Positions 1-7,818 of a stretch of 64,000 nt of DNA are shown here, one piece after another. A program made the position numbers and the translations under genes. A model generated the notes under the pieces. It worked only from the letters and a program-made list of their open reading frames with translations. It was not told where the DNA came from and made no database searches. Position 1 is the stretch's first letter. Every line of letters starts with the position of its first letter. The stretch is from Pseudomonas sp. S09G 359 (GTDB lineage Bacteria; Pseudomonadota; Gammaproteobacteria; Pseudomonadales; Pseudomonadaceae), in NCBI RefSeq assembly GCF_002843605.1, contig NZ_CP025263.1, forward strand, positions 1,680,501-1,744,500, read 5' to 3'.

Positions 1-855
1 AGCCTGCGCAGCACCCTGCAACTGATCCGTCAGTCAGCGGCGCAAATGGCGGCGTCCGCCACTGACCTCAACGGCATTACCGATCAAAGCAGCCGCAGCC
101 TGCAACAGCAGACTGCCGAAATCGAACAGGCAGCGACAGCGGTCAACGAAATGACCTCGGCCGCCGAGGAAGTGGCGCGCAATGCCGTCTCGACTTCCGA
201 GTCCACGCGCCTCTCCAATGAAACCGCGCGCGAAGGCCAGCATCGTGTCGGTGAAACGGTCAGCGCGATTCAGGCATTGAGCGGCAATATCGGCGAAACC
301 TCGACCCTGGTGCAGAACCTGGCCGAGCAGTCGCGGGACATCGGCAAGGTGCTCGACGTGATTCGCTCCATCGCCGAGCAGACCAACCTGCTGGCACTCA
401 ATGCCGCCATTGAGGCTGCACGTGCCGGTGAGTCCGGGCGTGGTTTCGCGGTGGTGGCAGACGAGGTGCGCGCGCTGGCCCATCGCACCCAGCAATCGAC
501 CCTGGAGATTGACCAGATGGTCACCGCCATGCGCACCGGTTCCAACGATGCGTTGACGTCAATGCAGTCGAGCACTCAACGTGCCACCGAGACCTTGACC
601 CTGGCCGAAGGCGCCGGCGGCGCGTTGAGCCAGATCACCCAATCCATCGACCAGATCCACCAGCGCAACCTGGTGATCGCCAGCGCCGCCGAGGAGCAGG
701 CCCAGGTGGCCAAGGAAGTCGACCGCAACATCGTCAATATCCGTGACCTGTCGGCGCAGTCGTCTTCCGGCGCGGGGCAGATCAACGGCTCCAGCCAGGA
801 GCTGACGCGGTTGGCGGTTGCGCTCAACGAAGCGGTGGCGCGGTTTCAGCTGTAG
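1..855 (+). CDS. Methyl-accepting chemotaxis protein, C-terminal part
   Basis: This is the signalling end (284 residues) of a chemoreceptor. The frame is open from base 1, so the sensor domain, membrane segments and HAMP lie outside the window. The fragment is a long helical coiled coil with heptad-like Ala/Ser/Gln-rich sequence. Near its middle is the highly conserved hairpin tip NLLALNAAIEAARAGE, followed by GRGFAVVADEVRALA, which in this family contacts CheA and CheW at the inner membrane. It ends in ARFQL without a CheR-tethering pentapeptide. The ligand cannot be inferred. The family assignment is certain. Confidence 0.97.
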   Translation, partial: SLRSTLQLIRQSAAQMAASATDLNGITDQSSRSLQQQTAEIEQAATAVNEMTSAAEEVARNAVSTSESTRLSNETAREGQHRVGETVSAIQALSGNIGETSTLVQNLAEQSRDIGKVLDVIRSIAEQTNLLALNAAIEAARAGESGRGFAVVADEVRALAHRTQQSTLEIDQMVTAMRTGSNDALTSMQSSTQRATETLTLAEGAGGALSQITQSIDQIHQRNLVIASAAEEQAQVAKEVDRNIVNIRDLSAQSSSGAGQINGSSQELTRLAVALNEAVARFQL

Positions 856-918
856 TGCAATGCGTGCCGCGAATGTGAGTTTGTGGCGCACCGGTTCGGG
901 CGTTGGTGTTGAAACGGG

Positions 919-1290
919 TCAGCAGGGTTTTACTGGTTTGATCAGGCTTTCTGCTGGTATTCCAAACATCTCATGCAGCCTCCAGATCATCGGCAATGTC
1001 AGCGCTCGCTTCCCATTCAGCACTTCATAAACCCGATTCTGACGGCCAATGGCAGGAATCAGATCGGCTGCGGATAAACCAGACTGTTCCATTCGAAAAC
1101 GGATGGCGTCAACCGGGTTGGGCAGATCCACTGGGAAATGTTTCGCCTCATAGGCTTCGATCAGGGTGATCATCACGTCAAAGTAATCACCTTCAGGGGT
1201 GCCGGGATCTGGTTCGTTGTCAAACAGCGAGGAAACCGACTTCAGTGCGTCCTTGTAGTCCTGTGCCGTATGGATAGGGCGGATGTTCAT
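919..1290 (-). CDS. higA: HigA-type antitoxin, HTH protein
   Basis: A 123-residue protein downstream of its toxin, which is the usual toxin-first order of higBA. The C-terminal half (about residues 60-118) is a Cro/CI-type helix-turn-helix: DAIRFRMEQSGLSAADLIPA, then GRQNRVYEVLNGKR. The N-terminal half (ALKSVSSLFDNEPDPGTPEGDYFD...LIEAYE) matches the toxin-binding part of HigA proteins of this family. It should neutralise the HigB RNase and repress the operon. The start lies 3 nt after the toxin stop, which suggests translational coupling. The family is clear; activity is inferred. Confidence 0.9.
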   Translation of the reverse strand: MNIRPIHTAQDYKDALKSVSSLFDNEPDPGTPEGDYFDVMITLIEAYEAKHFPVDLPNPVDAIRFRMEQSGLSAADLIPAIGRQNRVYEVLNGKRALTLPMIWRLHEMFGIPAESLIKPVKPC

Positions 1291-1293
1291 GAG

Positions 1294-1596
1294 TTACTCC
1301 GTTTCAACGGTATCGGCGTCAATCGCGTCGTACTGCTTATGTGTGCCGACGAACTTGATATAGATAGCTCCGTAGCGGTACGCCACGGCGATCACGAGCC
1401 GGTAGTCATTACCTTTTATGTTGAAGACGACTCTTCGGCTCTTGAGAACGCTGGCATTACGGTACTGTTCCTTGATATCCGCCGGCGTCGACCAATTGGT
1501 ATTTTTCGCCTCGTCTATCCAGGCCAGTAACGATTGTTCCGAATCCGGGTGCTTGCGCCAAAAGGTCTTGAGTTGGCTGATTGCGATAATTCTCAT
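1294..1596 (-). CDS. higB: HigB-type mRNA interferase toxin
   Basis: A 100-residue RelE-fold toxin of the HigB type. In this family the toxin cleaves mRNA on the ribosome. Diagnostic stretches are the N-terminal MRIIAISQLKTFWRKHPDSE, a central SVLKSRRVVFNIKGNDYRL strand and AIYIKFVGTHKQYDAID near the end. The reading frame could extend upstream to 1671. The start at 1596 is preferred because the family begins at this Met and an AGGA ribosome site lies 6 nt before it. Its own antitoxin follows 3 nt downstream. A short palindrome just upstream probably serves autoregulation. Confidence 0.9.
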   Translation of the reverse strand: MRIIAISQLKTFWRKHPDSEQSLLAWIDEAKNTNWSTPADIKEQYRNASVLKSRRVVFNIKGNDYRLVIAVAYRYGAIYIKFVGTHKQYDAIDADTVETE

Positions 1597-1606
1597 GAAG
1601 GATCCT

Positions 1607-1623
1607 AGTCCCGCCGTGGGACT
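1607..1623 (-). promoter_or_regulatory. Candidate higBA operator palindrome
   Basis: A perfect 6-bp inverted repeat, AGTCCC-gccgt-GGGACT, sits 10-27 bases upstream of the higB start. HigA-family antitoxins usually bind such palindromes over their own promoter. A weak -10-like CATAAG overlaps its upstream edge on the minus strand. Assignment as an operator is inference from position and symmetry. Confidence 0.45.
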
Positions 1624-1709
1624 TATGCAAGCGGTGCTATTGATTTCGTTTTCTCCAAAGGCCGATTTCACCGTGTGTATGGAGTCTCAGGGGCGAGTGG
1701 CGCCGGTCA

Positions 1710-2630
1710 TTACTTTTTAGAAGCGTCATCATGCACGGCAATGCGTGCATCCGGCGGCGACAACTCCAGCACCCGATCCCTCCCGCCTTCGGCCAGCAGA
1801 TAGGTGCCATGGCCCGTCGGTACAATGGATTGCGGCGCTTTGAGAAATGAAAGGATGGTCTGCTGGCGCCCCTGCTTATCAATCAGCAACAGCCGCGCAC
1901 GATGGGTTGCGTCTTCATTGATCCACAACCCGCGCTCATCGCACATCAAGAACGTCGGTTGGTTGAGCTTGCTCAACACCACCGGGTCGCTGCCATCGTC
2001 GGTCAGTTCACGCACCACACCTTTTTGTTTCTCGGTATAGAGCATGCGCCCATCGGTGCAGCGCACGATGGACTCGCCTTCCTGGAGCTGGTCGCGCAGC
2101 ACGCTCAGGGACTGGTCGCTCCAGCGATAGCGCAGCAGGCGCCCTGCGGGCTTTCGGTCTTCGATGGCGTACAGGTACTCACCGTCATCCCACAATCCTT
2201 GCACGCTTTCGCCTTTGAACAGTTCGCTAACGACGCCGTCCTTGAAAAAACTCACGGGCAAACCGGTGGACTCCTGGCTGAATACCCAACCGCCACGGGT
2301 GGCAAACATGCCGTCGGGTTTCGACAGGTTGCCCACCACCACCTCACGTGTGCCGTCGAGGTGGATGCGCACGATGCTGCCTTTGGCCTTGTCGAGTTCC
2401 TGGCTGACCATCAACGAGCCGTCCGCCAGTGGCATCAGCGAGGCTGCTTTGGGGACATCACGGTGCAGCACCTGGACGCTCCAGCCGGTGGCCGCGCTGA
2501 CGGGGTAGTAGCTTTGCCAGGCGAAGAAGCCAAGGGTGGCGACGCACAGCAGGCCGATGCTCCATAGCCCCGGTTTCAGCGCTCGATAGTGCGGGCCGCT
2601 GCTGTTCTTTTTTCCATCGGTGTTGGTCAT
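1710..2630 (-). CDS. Membrane-anchored beta-propeller protein (SMP-30-like), function unknown
   Basis: A 306-residue protein with a short cytoplasmic N-terminus, one membrane segment (about residues 24-41, WSIGLLCVATLGFFAW) and a large periplasmic domain. The domain has repeated short strands ending in Gly/Asp turns (MPLADGSLMVSQ, LSKPDGMFATRGG, LWDDGEYLYAIED, PQSIVPTGHGTYLLAEGG). This is the pattern of a six-bladed SMP-30/NHL-type propeller. The gene starts 3 nt after the parE stop, so it is probably cotranscribed with parDE, which is an unusual partner. I cannot name a substrate. It could be a lactonase-like enzyme or a binding scaffold. Confidence 0.75.
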   Translation of the reverse strand: MTNTDGKKNSSGPHYRALKPGLWSIGLLCVATLGFFAWQSYYPVSAATGWSVQVLHRDVPKAASLMPLADGSLMVSQELDKAKGSIVRIHLDGTREVVVGNLSKPDGMFATRGGWVFSQESTGLPVSFFKDGVVSELFKGESVQGLWDDGEYLYAIEDRKPAGRLLRYRWSDQSLSVLRDQLQEGESIVRCTDGRMLYTEKQKGVVRELTDDGSDPVVLSKLNQPTFLMCDERGLWINEDATHRARLLLIDKQGRQQTILSFLKAPQSIVPTGHGTYLLAEGGRDRVLELSPPDARIAVHDDASKK

Positions 2631-2633
2631 TGA

Positions 2634-2969
2634 TCACTCTAATTGTCGAGGCTGTTTTCCGTCGCCCTGTAGCCCTGTCGTGTAATCGCGCCCGCCATAA
2701 AACACGCCCAGGATCGACACTCTCTCGGAATCAGGACCCACCCTGAACGCGATGACGGTGGTGCGTCGATAGTGGGTGATGCGCAGGCCAGCCAGCAGAT
2801 CGTCACGGCAGCTGCCGCGCAAGGGGAACAGGGCAAGGCTTTCGCAATAGCTGATGATGTTGTCGATAAAACCTGCAGCGACCAGTGGGGAGCCGGTGTC
2901 GCTGATGTAGTCTTCAAGGGCGTCAAGGTGTGCCAGCGCTTCAGGTGAAAAAGCTACCGAACGACTCAC
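2634..2969 (-). CDS. parE: ParE-family toxin
   Basis: A 111-residue RelE/ParE-superfamily toxin. Typical parts are the N-terminal helix SPEALAHLDALEDYI, the AAGFIDNIISYCESLALFP helix and the strand run LRITHYRRTTVIAFRVGPDSERVSILGVFYGGRDY. ParE proteins poison DNA gyrase, but some RelE relatives cut mRNA and the two cannot be told apart here. The start codon is GTG, and its first bases overlap the antitoxin stop (GTGA), so translation should be coupled to the antitoxin. A propeller gene follows after 3 nt. Confidence 0.9.
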   Translation of the reverse strand: MSRSVAFSPEALAHLDALEDYISDTGSPLVAAGFIDNIISYCESLALFPLRGSCRDDLLAGLRITHYRRTTVIAFRVGPDSERVSILGVFYGGRDYTTGLQGDGKQPRQLE

Positions 2970-3247
2970 CGTGGCTCAGTGCCTTTACGTTGGCGTTTAG
3001 CCGCCATGTGTTCGCGAACCTGCTCGGCGGATAACGCCCGGCCAGGGTCGATTTCAAGGGACGCTGCCACTGGCATCACCTCGTCCCGCAGCCAGTCATC
3101 CATCGCCCGATCACGTGCCAGCAGGGCCCTCAGGCCGTCACGTATCACTTCGCTCTCAGTGGCGTACTCACCGGCGGCGACCTTGGCTTTGACCCATGCG
3201 GCCATCTCGATTGGCAAGGTAATGCTCATTTGCTGGGTTGAGCGCAT
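2966..3247 (-). CDS. parD: ParD-family antitoxin (ribbon-helix-helix)
   Basis: A 93-residue antitoxin. The first ~45 residues form a ribbon-helix-helix DNA-binding unit (MSITLPIEMAAWVKAKVAAG, then YATESEVIRDGLRALLARDRA). The acidic/basic tail wraps the toxin in this family. The frame is open to 3370, but a perfect palindrome with promoter-like hexamers lies at 3267-3287, so translation should begin downstream of it, at 3247 (MRSTQQ) or 3229 (MSITLP). Neither start has a strong Shine-Dalgarno. It overlaps parE by 4 nt. Confidence 0.88.
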   Translation of the reverse strand: MRSTQQMSITLPIEMAAWVKAKVAAGEYATESEVIRDGLRALLARDRAMDDWLRDEVMPVAASLEIDPGRALSAEQVREHMAAKRQRKGTEPR

Positions 3248-3266
3248 TTCGAAGTCCGCCGACGAT

Positions 3267-3306
3267 GAGTAGGATTCAATCCTACTCGACCATTGGCGGG
3301 ATGCAA
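3267..3306 (-). promoter_or_regulatory. parDE promoter with embedded operator palindrome
   Basis: A perfect inverted repeat, GAGTAGGAT-tca-ATCCTACTC, occupies 3267-3287. On the minus strand a TTGCAT (-35, plus 3301-3306) and a TAGGAT (-10, plus 3279-3284) are spaced by 16 bp, so the -10 lies inside the palindrome. ParD-type RHH antitoxins autorepress from such sites. Symmetry and spacing are directly visible; binding is inferred. Confidence 0.6.
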
Positions 3307-3588
3307 GAAGCAACTGATCGATGCTGATCTGCAGTGTCTCGTCGTCTATCCAGAAGTGGCAGGTTTGCATGGCAGGCGTCTCTCCAGTAAGACCAGCGGG
3401 ATGCGGTCAGGCTCGAAGTATTGACCCTAATTACCGGATGCGTGGCGCCAGTCGGCAAATAAGCCACTGATATGTATGACTTCATATTTGTAGCAAGGGT
3501 ATTACGCCAATCTGCTATCAGCGTGCATGGCGCCTCACTCGCTCGCGTACGATAATGCCCTCCACCTCGACCATCCTGGCTGCTTCCC
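3307..3588. other. Intergenic gap between parDE and LysR gene
   Basis: If parD starts at 3247, about 340 bases separate it from the LysR gene. Apart from the parDE promoter/operator I see no gene here. The stretch 3440-3520 is clearly more AT-rich than its surroundings (for example TGATATGTATGACTTCATAT) and probably holds the divergent LysR promoter. Confidence 0.5.
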
Positions 3589-4491
3589 GTGATCATCAAC
3601 TTCGACCTCAACGACCTCCAAGCCTTCCGCGCCGTGGTAGACAAGGGCAGTTTTCGCGGCGCCGCCGAGGCCATTCGTATCTCGCAACCGGCCCTCAGCC
3701 GGCGTATCGAAAAGCTGGAGTCCGCCCTTGATGTGAAGCTGTTCGAGCGCACCACGCGGCGCGTCAGCCTGACCATGGTCGGCCGTGCGTTCCTGCCGCA
3801 GGTCGAGCGCATGCTCGACGACCTCGACGTTGCCCTGATGGGTATCAGCAACGTCGCCTCCACGCGCATGGGCAACGTGACCATCGCCTGTGTGCCGTCT
3901 ACTGCGTATTACTTCATGCCCCACGTGATCTCCGAATTCCACAAGCTCTATCCGAAAATTCGCCTGCGGGTATTGGATGCCAGTGCCGGTGAGGTGTGCA
4001 ACGCGGTGGAAAGTGGCGAGGCGGATTTCGGCGTGAGTTTCAGCGGCAGCCTGGCCGATGAGGTGGAGTTCGAGTTGCTGTTGCAGGAGCGCTACGTGCT
4101 CGCGTGCCGGCGTGATCATCCGTTGGCGGCGCGCGAGAGTGTGACGTGGGCCGAGGCCTATGAGCACGACTACATTACCGTGGACAAAACCTCAGGCAAT
4201 CGCTTCCTATTGGACCAGGCCTTGCGTGGCGTGCGGGTGAAAAAACCGAGTATCTGCGAGACGCACCACGTGACCACGATGATCGGCTTGGTGGAGGCGG
4301 GGTTGGGGGTGGCGATGGTGCCGTCGATCGCCATGCCGGCCCTGGAACACCCGATTCTGGTGAGTGTGCCGTTGGTGGAGCCGCAGGTGATGCGCAATGT
4401 GGGCTTGATCAAACGCCGCGGGCGGACCTTGCCGCCAGCGGCGCTGGAGTTGGAGCGGTTGGTGCGGGAGATGCCGTTCCGGTCAGCGTGA
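3589..4491 (+). CDS. LysR-family transcriptional regulator
   Basis: A 300-residue LysR regulator with a GTG start. The N-terminal winged HTH (DLQAFRAVVDKGSFRGAAEAI..SQPALSRRIEKLE, residues 8-45) is followed by the linker helix and a periplasmic-binding-protein-like effector domain (about 92-295). It converges on a solute-binding protein gene, overlapping its stop by 9 nt, and the citrate-type transporter lies beyond that. It probably controls this transporter pair, although it does not share a divergent promoter with it. The effector is unknown; a di- or tricarboxylate is plausible from context only. Confidence 0.93.
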   Translation: MIINFDLNDLQAFRAVVDKGSFRGAAEAIRISQPALSRRIEKLESALDVKLFERTTRRVSLTMVGRAFLPQVERMLDDLDVALMGISNVASTRMGNVTIACVPSTAYYFMPHVISEFHKLYPKIRLRVLDASAGEVCNAVESGEADFGVSFSGSLADEVEFELLLQERYVLACRRDHPLAARESVTWAEAYEHDYITVDKTSGNRFLLDQALRGVRVKKPSICETHHVTTMIGLVEAGLGVAMVPSIAMPALEHPILVSVPLVEPQVMRNVGLIKRRGRTLPPAALELERLVREMPFRSA

Positions 4492-5241
4492 CACCGAGTC
4501 CAGGCCAGTGGATTGCACCACCGCTTGCGCCTCGGGCGAGGCCAGGTACTGCAGCAGCGCCTTGGCCTGTGTCGGGTGCTCGGCGTTGATCGGAATGCCC
4601 GCGGCAAAGCGCGTCACGGACTGCACGTCTTCCGGGATCTTGCCTACGTAAGTCACGCCTGGCACCGGCAACAATTCTGCGACTTGTTGCAAGCCCACCT
4701 CGTAGTCACCCTTGGCGACCTGCTCGGCCACCGGGATGCGTTCGATCATGGTGCCCTTGGCGGGCATGCCGAGTTTCTTGAACAACTCTTTCTCGACATA
4801 CACGCCACTGGCGCTATCGGAATACGCCACGGACTTGGCCTTTTGCAGCACCGCCTTGAGTTCGGCGTCGGTGCCGATCGCAGGTTTAGCCGCGCCGGCC
4901 TTCACCACCAGGCCGATGCGCGAGTCCGCCAGTTCCACGCGGGACGCGGGGTCGACCTTGCCCTGTTTGATCAAATCATCCAGGGCGTAGCCGACCATGA
5001 TCACCACATCGGCATGTTCGCCACGGGCCAGGCGGTTGGGGATCGCTTCCGGCGCCTTGCCCATCGACGGGCCGAGGATCGTGTCGAGGCTGTCGCCGCT
5101 GTGCTGGGCGTATTGCGGGCCCAGCAACTTATACGCGGCGGTGAAGCCACCGGACGTCATCACCTTGAGCTGTTCGGCCTGGGCCGTCAGCGCCAGGGCG
5201 CCGAGGGCCAGTGCCGTCAGGGTCTTGAACAGGGGCTTCAT
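4483..5241 (-). CDS. Periplasmic solute-binding protein, ModA-like
   Basis: A 252-residue type II periplasmic binding protein with a Sec signal peptide ([22 protein letters not shown]). The mature start QLKVMTSGGFTAAYKLLGPQY and the segments DVVIMVGYALDDLIKQG and YSDSASGVYVEKELFKKLG resemble the ModA/extracellular-solute-binding group. No ABC permease or ATPase is nearby. Instead its ATG overlaps the stop of the upstream MFS gene (ATGA), so the two are coupled. The Pseudomonas relatives are often called molybdate-binding, but here an organic anion sensed or delivered to the symporter is as likely. Confidence 0.8.
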   Translation of the reverse strand: MKPLFKTLTALALGALALTAQAEQLKVMTSGGFTAAYKLLGPQYAQHSGDSLDTILGPSMGKAPEAIPNRLARGEHADVVIMVGYALDDLIKQGKVDPASRVELADSRIGLVVKAGAAKPAIGTDAELKAVLQKAKSVAYSDSASGVYVEKELFKKLGMPAKGTMIERIPVAEQVAKGDYEVGLQQVAELLPVPGVTYVGKIPEDVQSVTRFAAGIPINAEHPTQAKALLQYLASPEAQAVVQSTGLDSVSR

Positions 5242-6545
5242 CACGCGGCCCCCTGCATCACCTGCCCACGGGTGTTGGCGCGGCGATACAGCGCCAGGGT
5301 CGAGCACAGCGCGCACACGGCGGCAAACATCATCCAGTAGGCCGGCGAGGCCTTGTCTTCGGTGATATGGATGAACCAGGTGGAGATCGCCGGGGTGAAA
5401 CCACCGAAGATCGCGGTCGCCAGGCTGTAGGCCAGGGAGAAGCCCGCCACACGCACTTCCACCGGCATGATTTCAGTCAGGGCCGGGATCATCGCGCCGT
5501 TGTACATGCCGTAGAGGAAGGAGAACCACAGCAGGGTTTCGAGCATATGGGCGAAGCTCGGTGCGTTTACCACGTAGGACAGCGCTGGATAAGCCGTAAG
5601 AACGGTCAGCGCAGTCATAGCGATCAGTACCGGTTTGCGGCCGAAGCGGTCACTCAAGGTGCCGCCGATCGGCAGCCAGACAAAGTTCGACACGGCCACC
5701 AGCAAGGTCACCAGCAAGGCGTCGGAGGTGCTCAGTTGCAGTACGGTCTTGCCGAAGGTCGGTGCGTACACGGTGATCAGGTAGAACGCGGTGGTGGTCA
5801 TGGCCACCATCAGCATGCCGCCGATCACGACGGTCCAATTCTTCACTAGGGTCGCCAGCACTTCGCGCATGGTCGGGCGATGCTTGCGGTTGGCGAACTC
5901 TTCGGTTTCCTGCAGGTTGCGACGCAGTACAAAGATAAACGGGATGATGACGCAGCCGATGGCGAACGGGATGCGCCAGCCCCAATCGGCAACTACGGCA
6001 GGCTCCATCCACACGTTCAAGCCATAGCCCAGTGCGGCGGCGACCACGATGGAGATCTGTTGGCTGCCCGACTGCCAGCTGGTGTAGAAGCCTTTGCGGC
6101 CCGGGGTGGCCATTTCCGACAGGTAAACCGACACGCCGCCCAGTTCCGCACCGGCCGAGAAGCCTTGCAGTAAGCGGCCCAACAGCACCAGCAGCGGCGC
6201 CCAGAGGCCAATGGTGTGATAACCGGGCACCAGCACGATCAGCAGGGTGCCGCTGGCCATGATCGACAAGGTGACGATCAGTCCTTTGCGGCGACCCACG
6301 TCGTCGATATAGGCACCCAGAATGATTGCGCCCAGCGGTCGCATCAGGAAGCCTGCGCCAAACACGGCGAAGGTCATCATTAATGACGCAAACTCATTAG
6401 CGGCGGGGAAGAATGCGGCAGCGATATAGGTGGCGTAGAAACCGAACAGAAAGAAGTCGAACTGTTCGAGGAAGTTGCCCGAAGTAACGCGGAATACCGC
6501 ACCAACTTTCGAACGGGCAGAGTCGGGCCGGGTAGGGCTAGTCAT
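5241..6545 (-). CDS. MFS symporter, citrate/tricarballylate type
   Basis: A 434-residue, 12-helix major facilitator transporter of the metabolite:H+ symporter family. Visible hallmarks are the N-terminal [20 protein letters not shown], loop 2-3 [35 protein letters not shown] in helix 4-5, and the repeated loop [14 protein letters not shown]. These match CitA/TcuC-like citrate or tricarballylate importers in the inner membrane. It heads a two-gene unit with the ModA-like protein. The promoter should lie in 6546-6740. The exact substrate is not decided by sequence. Confidence 0.88.
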   Translation of the reverse strand: MTSPTRPDSARSKVGAVFRVTSGNFLEQFDFFLFGFYATYIAAAFFPAANEFASLMMTFAVFGAGFLMRPLGAIILGAYIDDVGRRKGLIVTLSIMASGTLLIVLVPGYHTIGLWAPLLVLLGRLLQGFSAGAELGGVSVYLSEMATPGRKGFYTSWQSGSQQISIVVAAALGYGLNVWMEPAVVADWGWRIPFAIGCVIIPFIFVLRRNLQETEEFANRKHRPTMREVLATLVKNWTVVIGGMLMVAMTTTAFYLITVYAPTFGKTVLQLSTSDALLVTLLVAVSNFVWLPIGGTLSDRFGRKPVLIAMTALTVLTAYPALSYVVNAPSFAHMLETLLWFSFLYGMYNGAMIPALTEIMPVEVRVAGFSLAYSLATAIFGGFTPAISTWFIHITEDKASPAYWMMFAAVCALCSTLALYRRANTRGQVMQGAA

Positions 6546-6742
6546 GGTTTTGTGTCTCCAGCGTTCTTTTTAAAGTGCTTGTTTCGCTTAAGACCTGGAA
6601 TAGTGGCTGACACATTTAGAAATGATAAGTGACAAATTTGGATAGATTGATGTGTTTTGGCTATCAATCGGCCACTTAGTCGAAAACCCATTGGCTGTTC
6701 TATGCTCAAGAGGTGACCAATTCTTACGGATGGGAGATGGCG

Positions 6743-6886
6743 ATGGCTGACCAACAAAAACGCCGAGATGAGCCTGCGCGCGAGCAACCCCGGCGGCAGG
6801 AGCAAGAAAAGCCGCAAACCTGGAAGCATCCCGATGACGGCACGGAGCTGTCCGAACGGGATCAGGAGCGTCCGCTGAAACCCTGA
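6743..6886 (+). CDS. Small, highly charged hypothetical protein
   Basis: A 47-codon reading frame, MADQQKRRDEPAREQ... ending ERDQERPLKP. About half its residues are Arg, Lys, Asp, Glu or Gln and it has almost no hydrophobic residues, so it should be disordered and soluble. A GGGAG ribosome site lies 6 nt before the ATG, and codon third positions are GC-rich like the neighbours. It stands alone between the divergent MFS gene and a REP pair that could end its transcript. I do not recognise a family. Confidence 0.6.
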   Translation: MADQQKRRDEPAREQPRRQEQEKPQTWKHPDDGTELSERDQERPLKP

Positions 6887-6906
6887 CTATCAGGACAAAC
6901 ACGATC

Positions 6907-7006
6907 CAAATGTGGGAGCGGGCTTGCGCGCGAATGCGCTGTAACAGTCAACTGATGTGTGGACTGATACAGCGCTTTCGCGCGCAAGCCCGCTCCCACA
7001 TTTTTT
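6907..7006. repeat. REP pair (inverted doublet)
   Basis: Two inverted copies of the stem TGTGGGAGCGGGCTTGCGCGC face each other (6909-6931 and about 6979-7001) across a spacer that itself pairs (GCGCTGTAA/ATACAGCGC). The right arm ends in TTTTTT. It is a typical Pseudomonas REP doublet and could act as the terminator of the small gene before it. Confidence 0.9.
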
Positions 7007-7032
7007 AGGCACGCCTGAAAATAGGAAACTAT

Positions 7033-7061
7033 TTGACATATTTGATTTGTGATCACATACT
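7033..7061 (+). promoter_or_regulatory. Promoter of the GntR operon with operator palindrome
   Basis: A consensus -35 TTGACA (7033-7038) and a -10-like CATACT (7056-7061) are 17 bp apart, upstream of the GntR gene. The spacer carries the perfect 10-bp palindrome TGTGATCACA (7048-7057). FCD-type GntR proteins usually bind such short palindromes over their own promoters, so this is the likely autoregulatory and operon operator. The half-sites also resemble a CRP/Vfr site, but without the usual 6-bp spacer. Confidence 0.6.
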
Positions 7062-7095
7062 GAGGCCATAAGAACCACAACACAGGTTTTGCCTC

Positions 7096-7818
7096 ATGAC
7101 CGATGGTCCGATCCTCCTGCCCACCCTCCGCCAGGTGTCCCGCGATACTTTGCAAGATCAGGTCTATCGCCAGATCCGCGAAGCCCTGATGAGTGGCCGT
7201 TTCCAGCCCGGCCAGAAACTCACCATTCGCGGCCTCGCCGAAGCCCTCGGTTCCAGCCCCATGCCGGTGCGTGAAGCGCTGCAACGCCTCAGCGCCGAAA
7301 ACGCCTTTGAAGTCACCGAAACCTCCCGTCTGCGGGTACGCCTGATGACGGTCGATCGCCTGCGCGAAATTCGCGATGCGCGGGTCGCCCTTGAAGGCTT
7401 GCTGGCGGAAAAAGCCGTGCTGCGCCTGCAAAAGGCCGACCTCGACGAAATCACCGAGCTGTGCCGGCAGATGCAGCACGCGGCCGATGAAGTCGACGTG
7501 TCCCGCTACTTGTGGACCAACTTCGCCTTCCACCGACGTATCTACGCGGTGGCCCAAGCCGAGTTGACCATGGCGGCCGTGGAGAATTTCTGGCTGCACA
7601 TGGGCCCGTGCTTCGCGCTGGTCGCCCCGGATAAAGCTCACCTGCAACGCTCGATGGAGGCGCATACGCGGATCGTCGAAGCCCTGGCCGCCCGTGATGG
7701 CGCCGGTGCCCGTGCAGCGGTGACCGATGACATCATGCAGGCCGCCGATTCCCTGGCGCGCCTGCTCGTCAAGAGCGACCGTTCGCGGTCGTCTGCATCA
7801 GGAGGTAAACGTGCATGA
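7096..7818 (+). CDS. GntR-family regulator with FCD domain
   Basis: A 240-residue repressor type. The N-terminal winged HTH (about residues 16-80) has YRQIREALMSGRFQPGQKL and GSSPMPVREALQRLSAE. The all-helical FCD effector domain follows (about 88-225), with FHRRIYAVA and EAHTRIVEAL carrying the usual metal-binding histidines. FCD regulators commonly sense sugar acids, carboxylates or amino acids. It is the first gene of a co-directional cluster and overlaps the next start by 4 nt (ATGA). It therefore most likely controls that cluster by product or substrate sensing. Confidence 0.92.
   Translation: MTDGPILLPTLRQVSRDTLQDQVYRQIREALMSGRFQPGQKLTIRGLAEALGSSPMPVREALQRLSAENAFEVTETSRLRVRLMTVDRLREIRDARVALEGLLAEKAVLRLQKADLDEITELCRQMQHAADEVDVSRYLWTNFAFHRRIYAVAQAELTMAAVENFWLHMGPCFALVAPDKAHLQRSMEAHTRIVEALAARDGAGARAAVTDDIMQAADSLARLLVKSDRSRSSASGGKRA

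Noticed and set aside
3248..3370. N-terminal extension of ParD (about 41 residues)
   Set aside because: A promoter and a perfect operator palindrome lie inside it, and ParD proteins begin at the ribbon-helix-helix.
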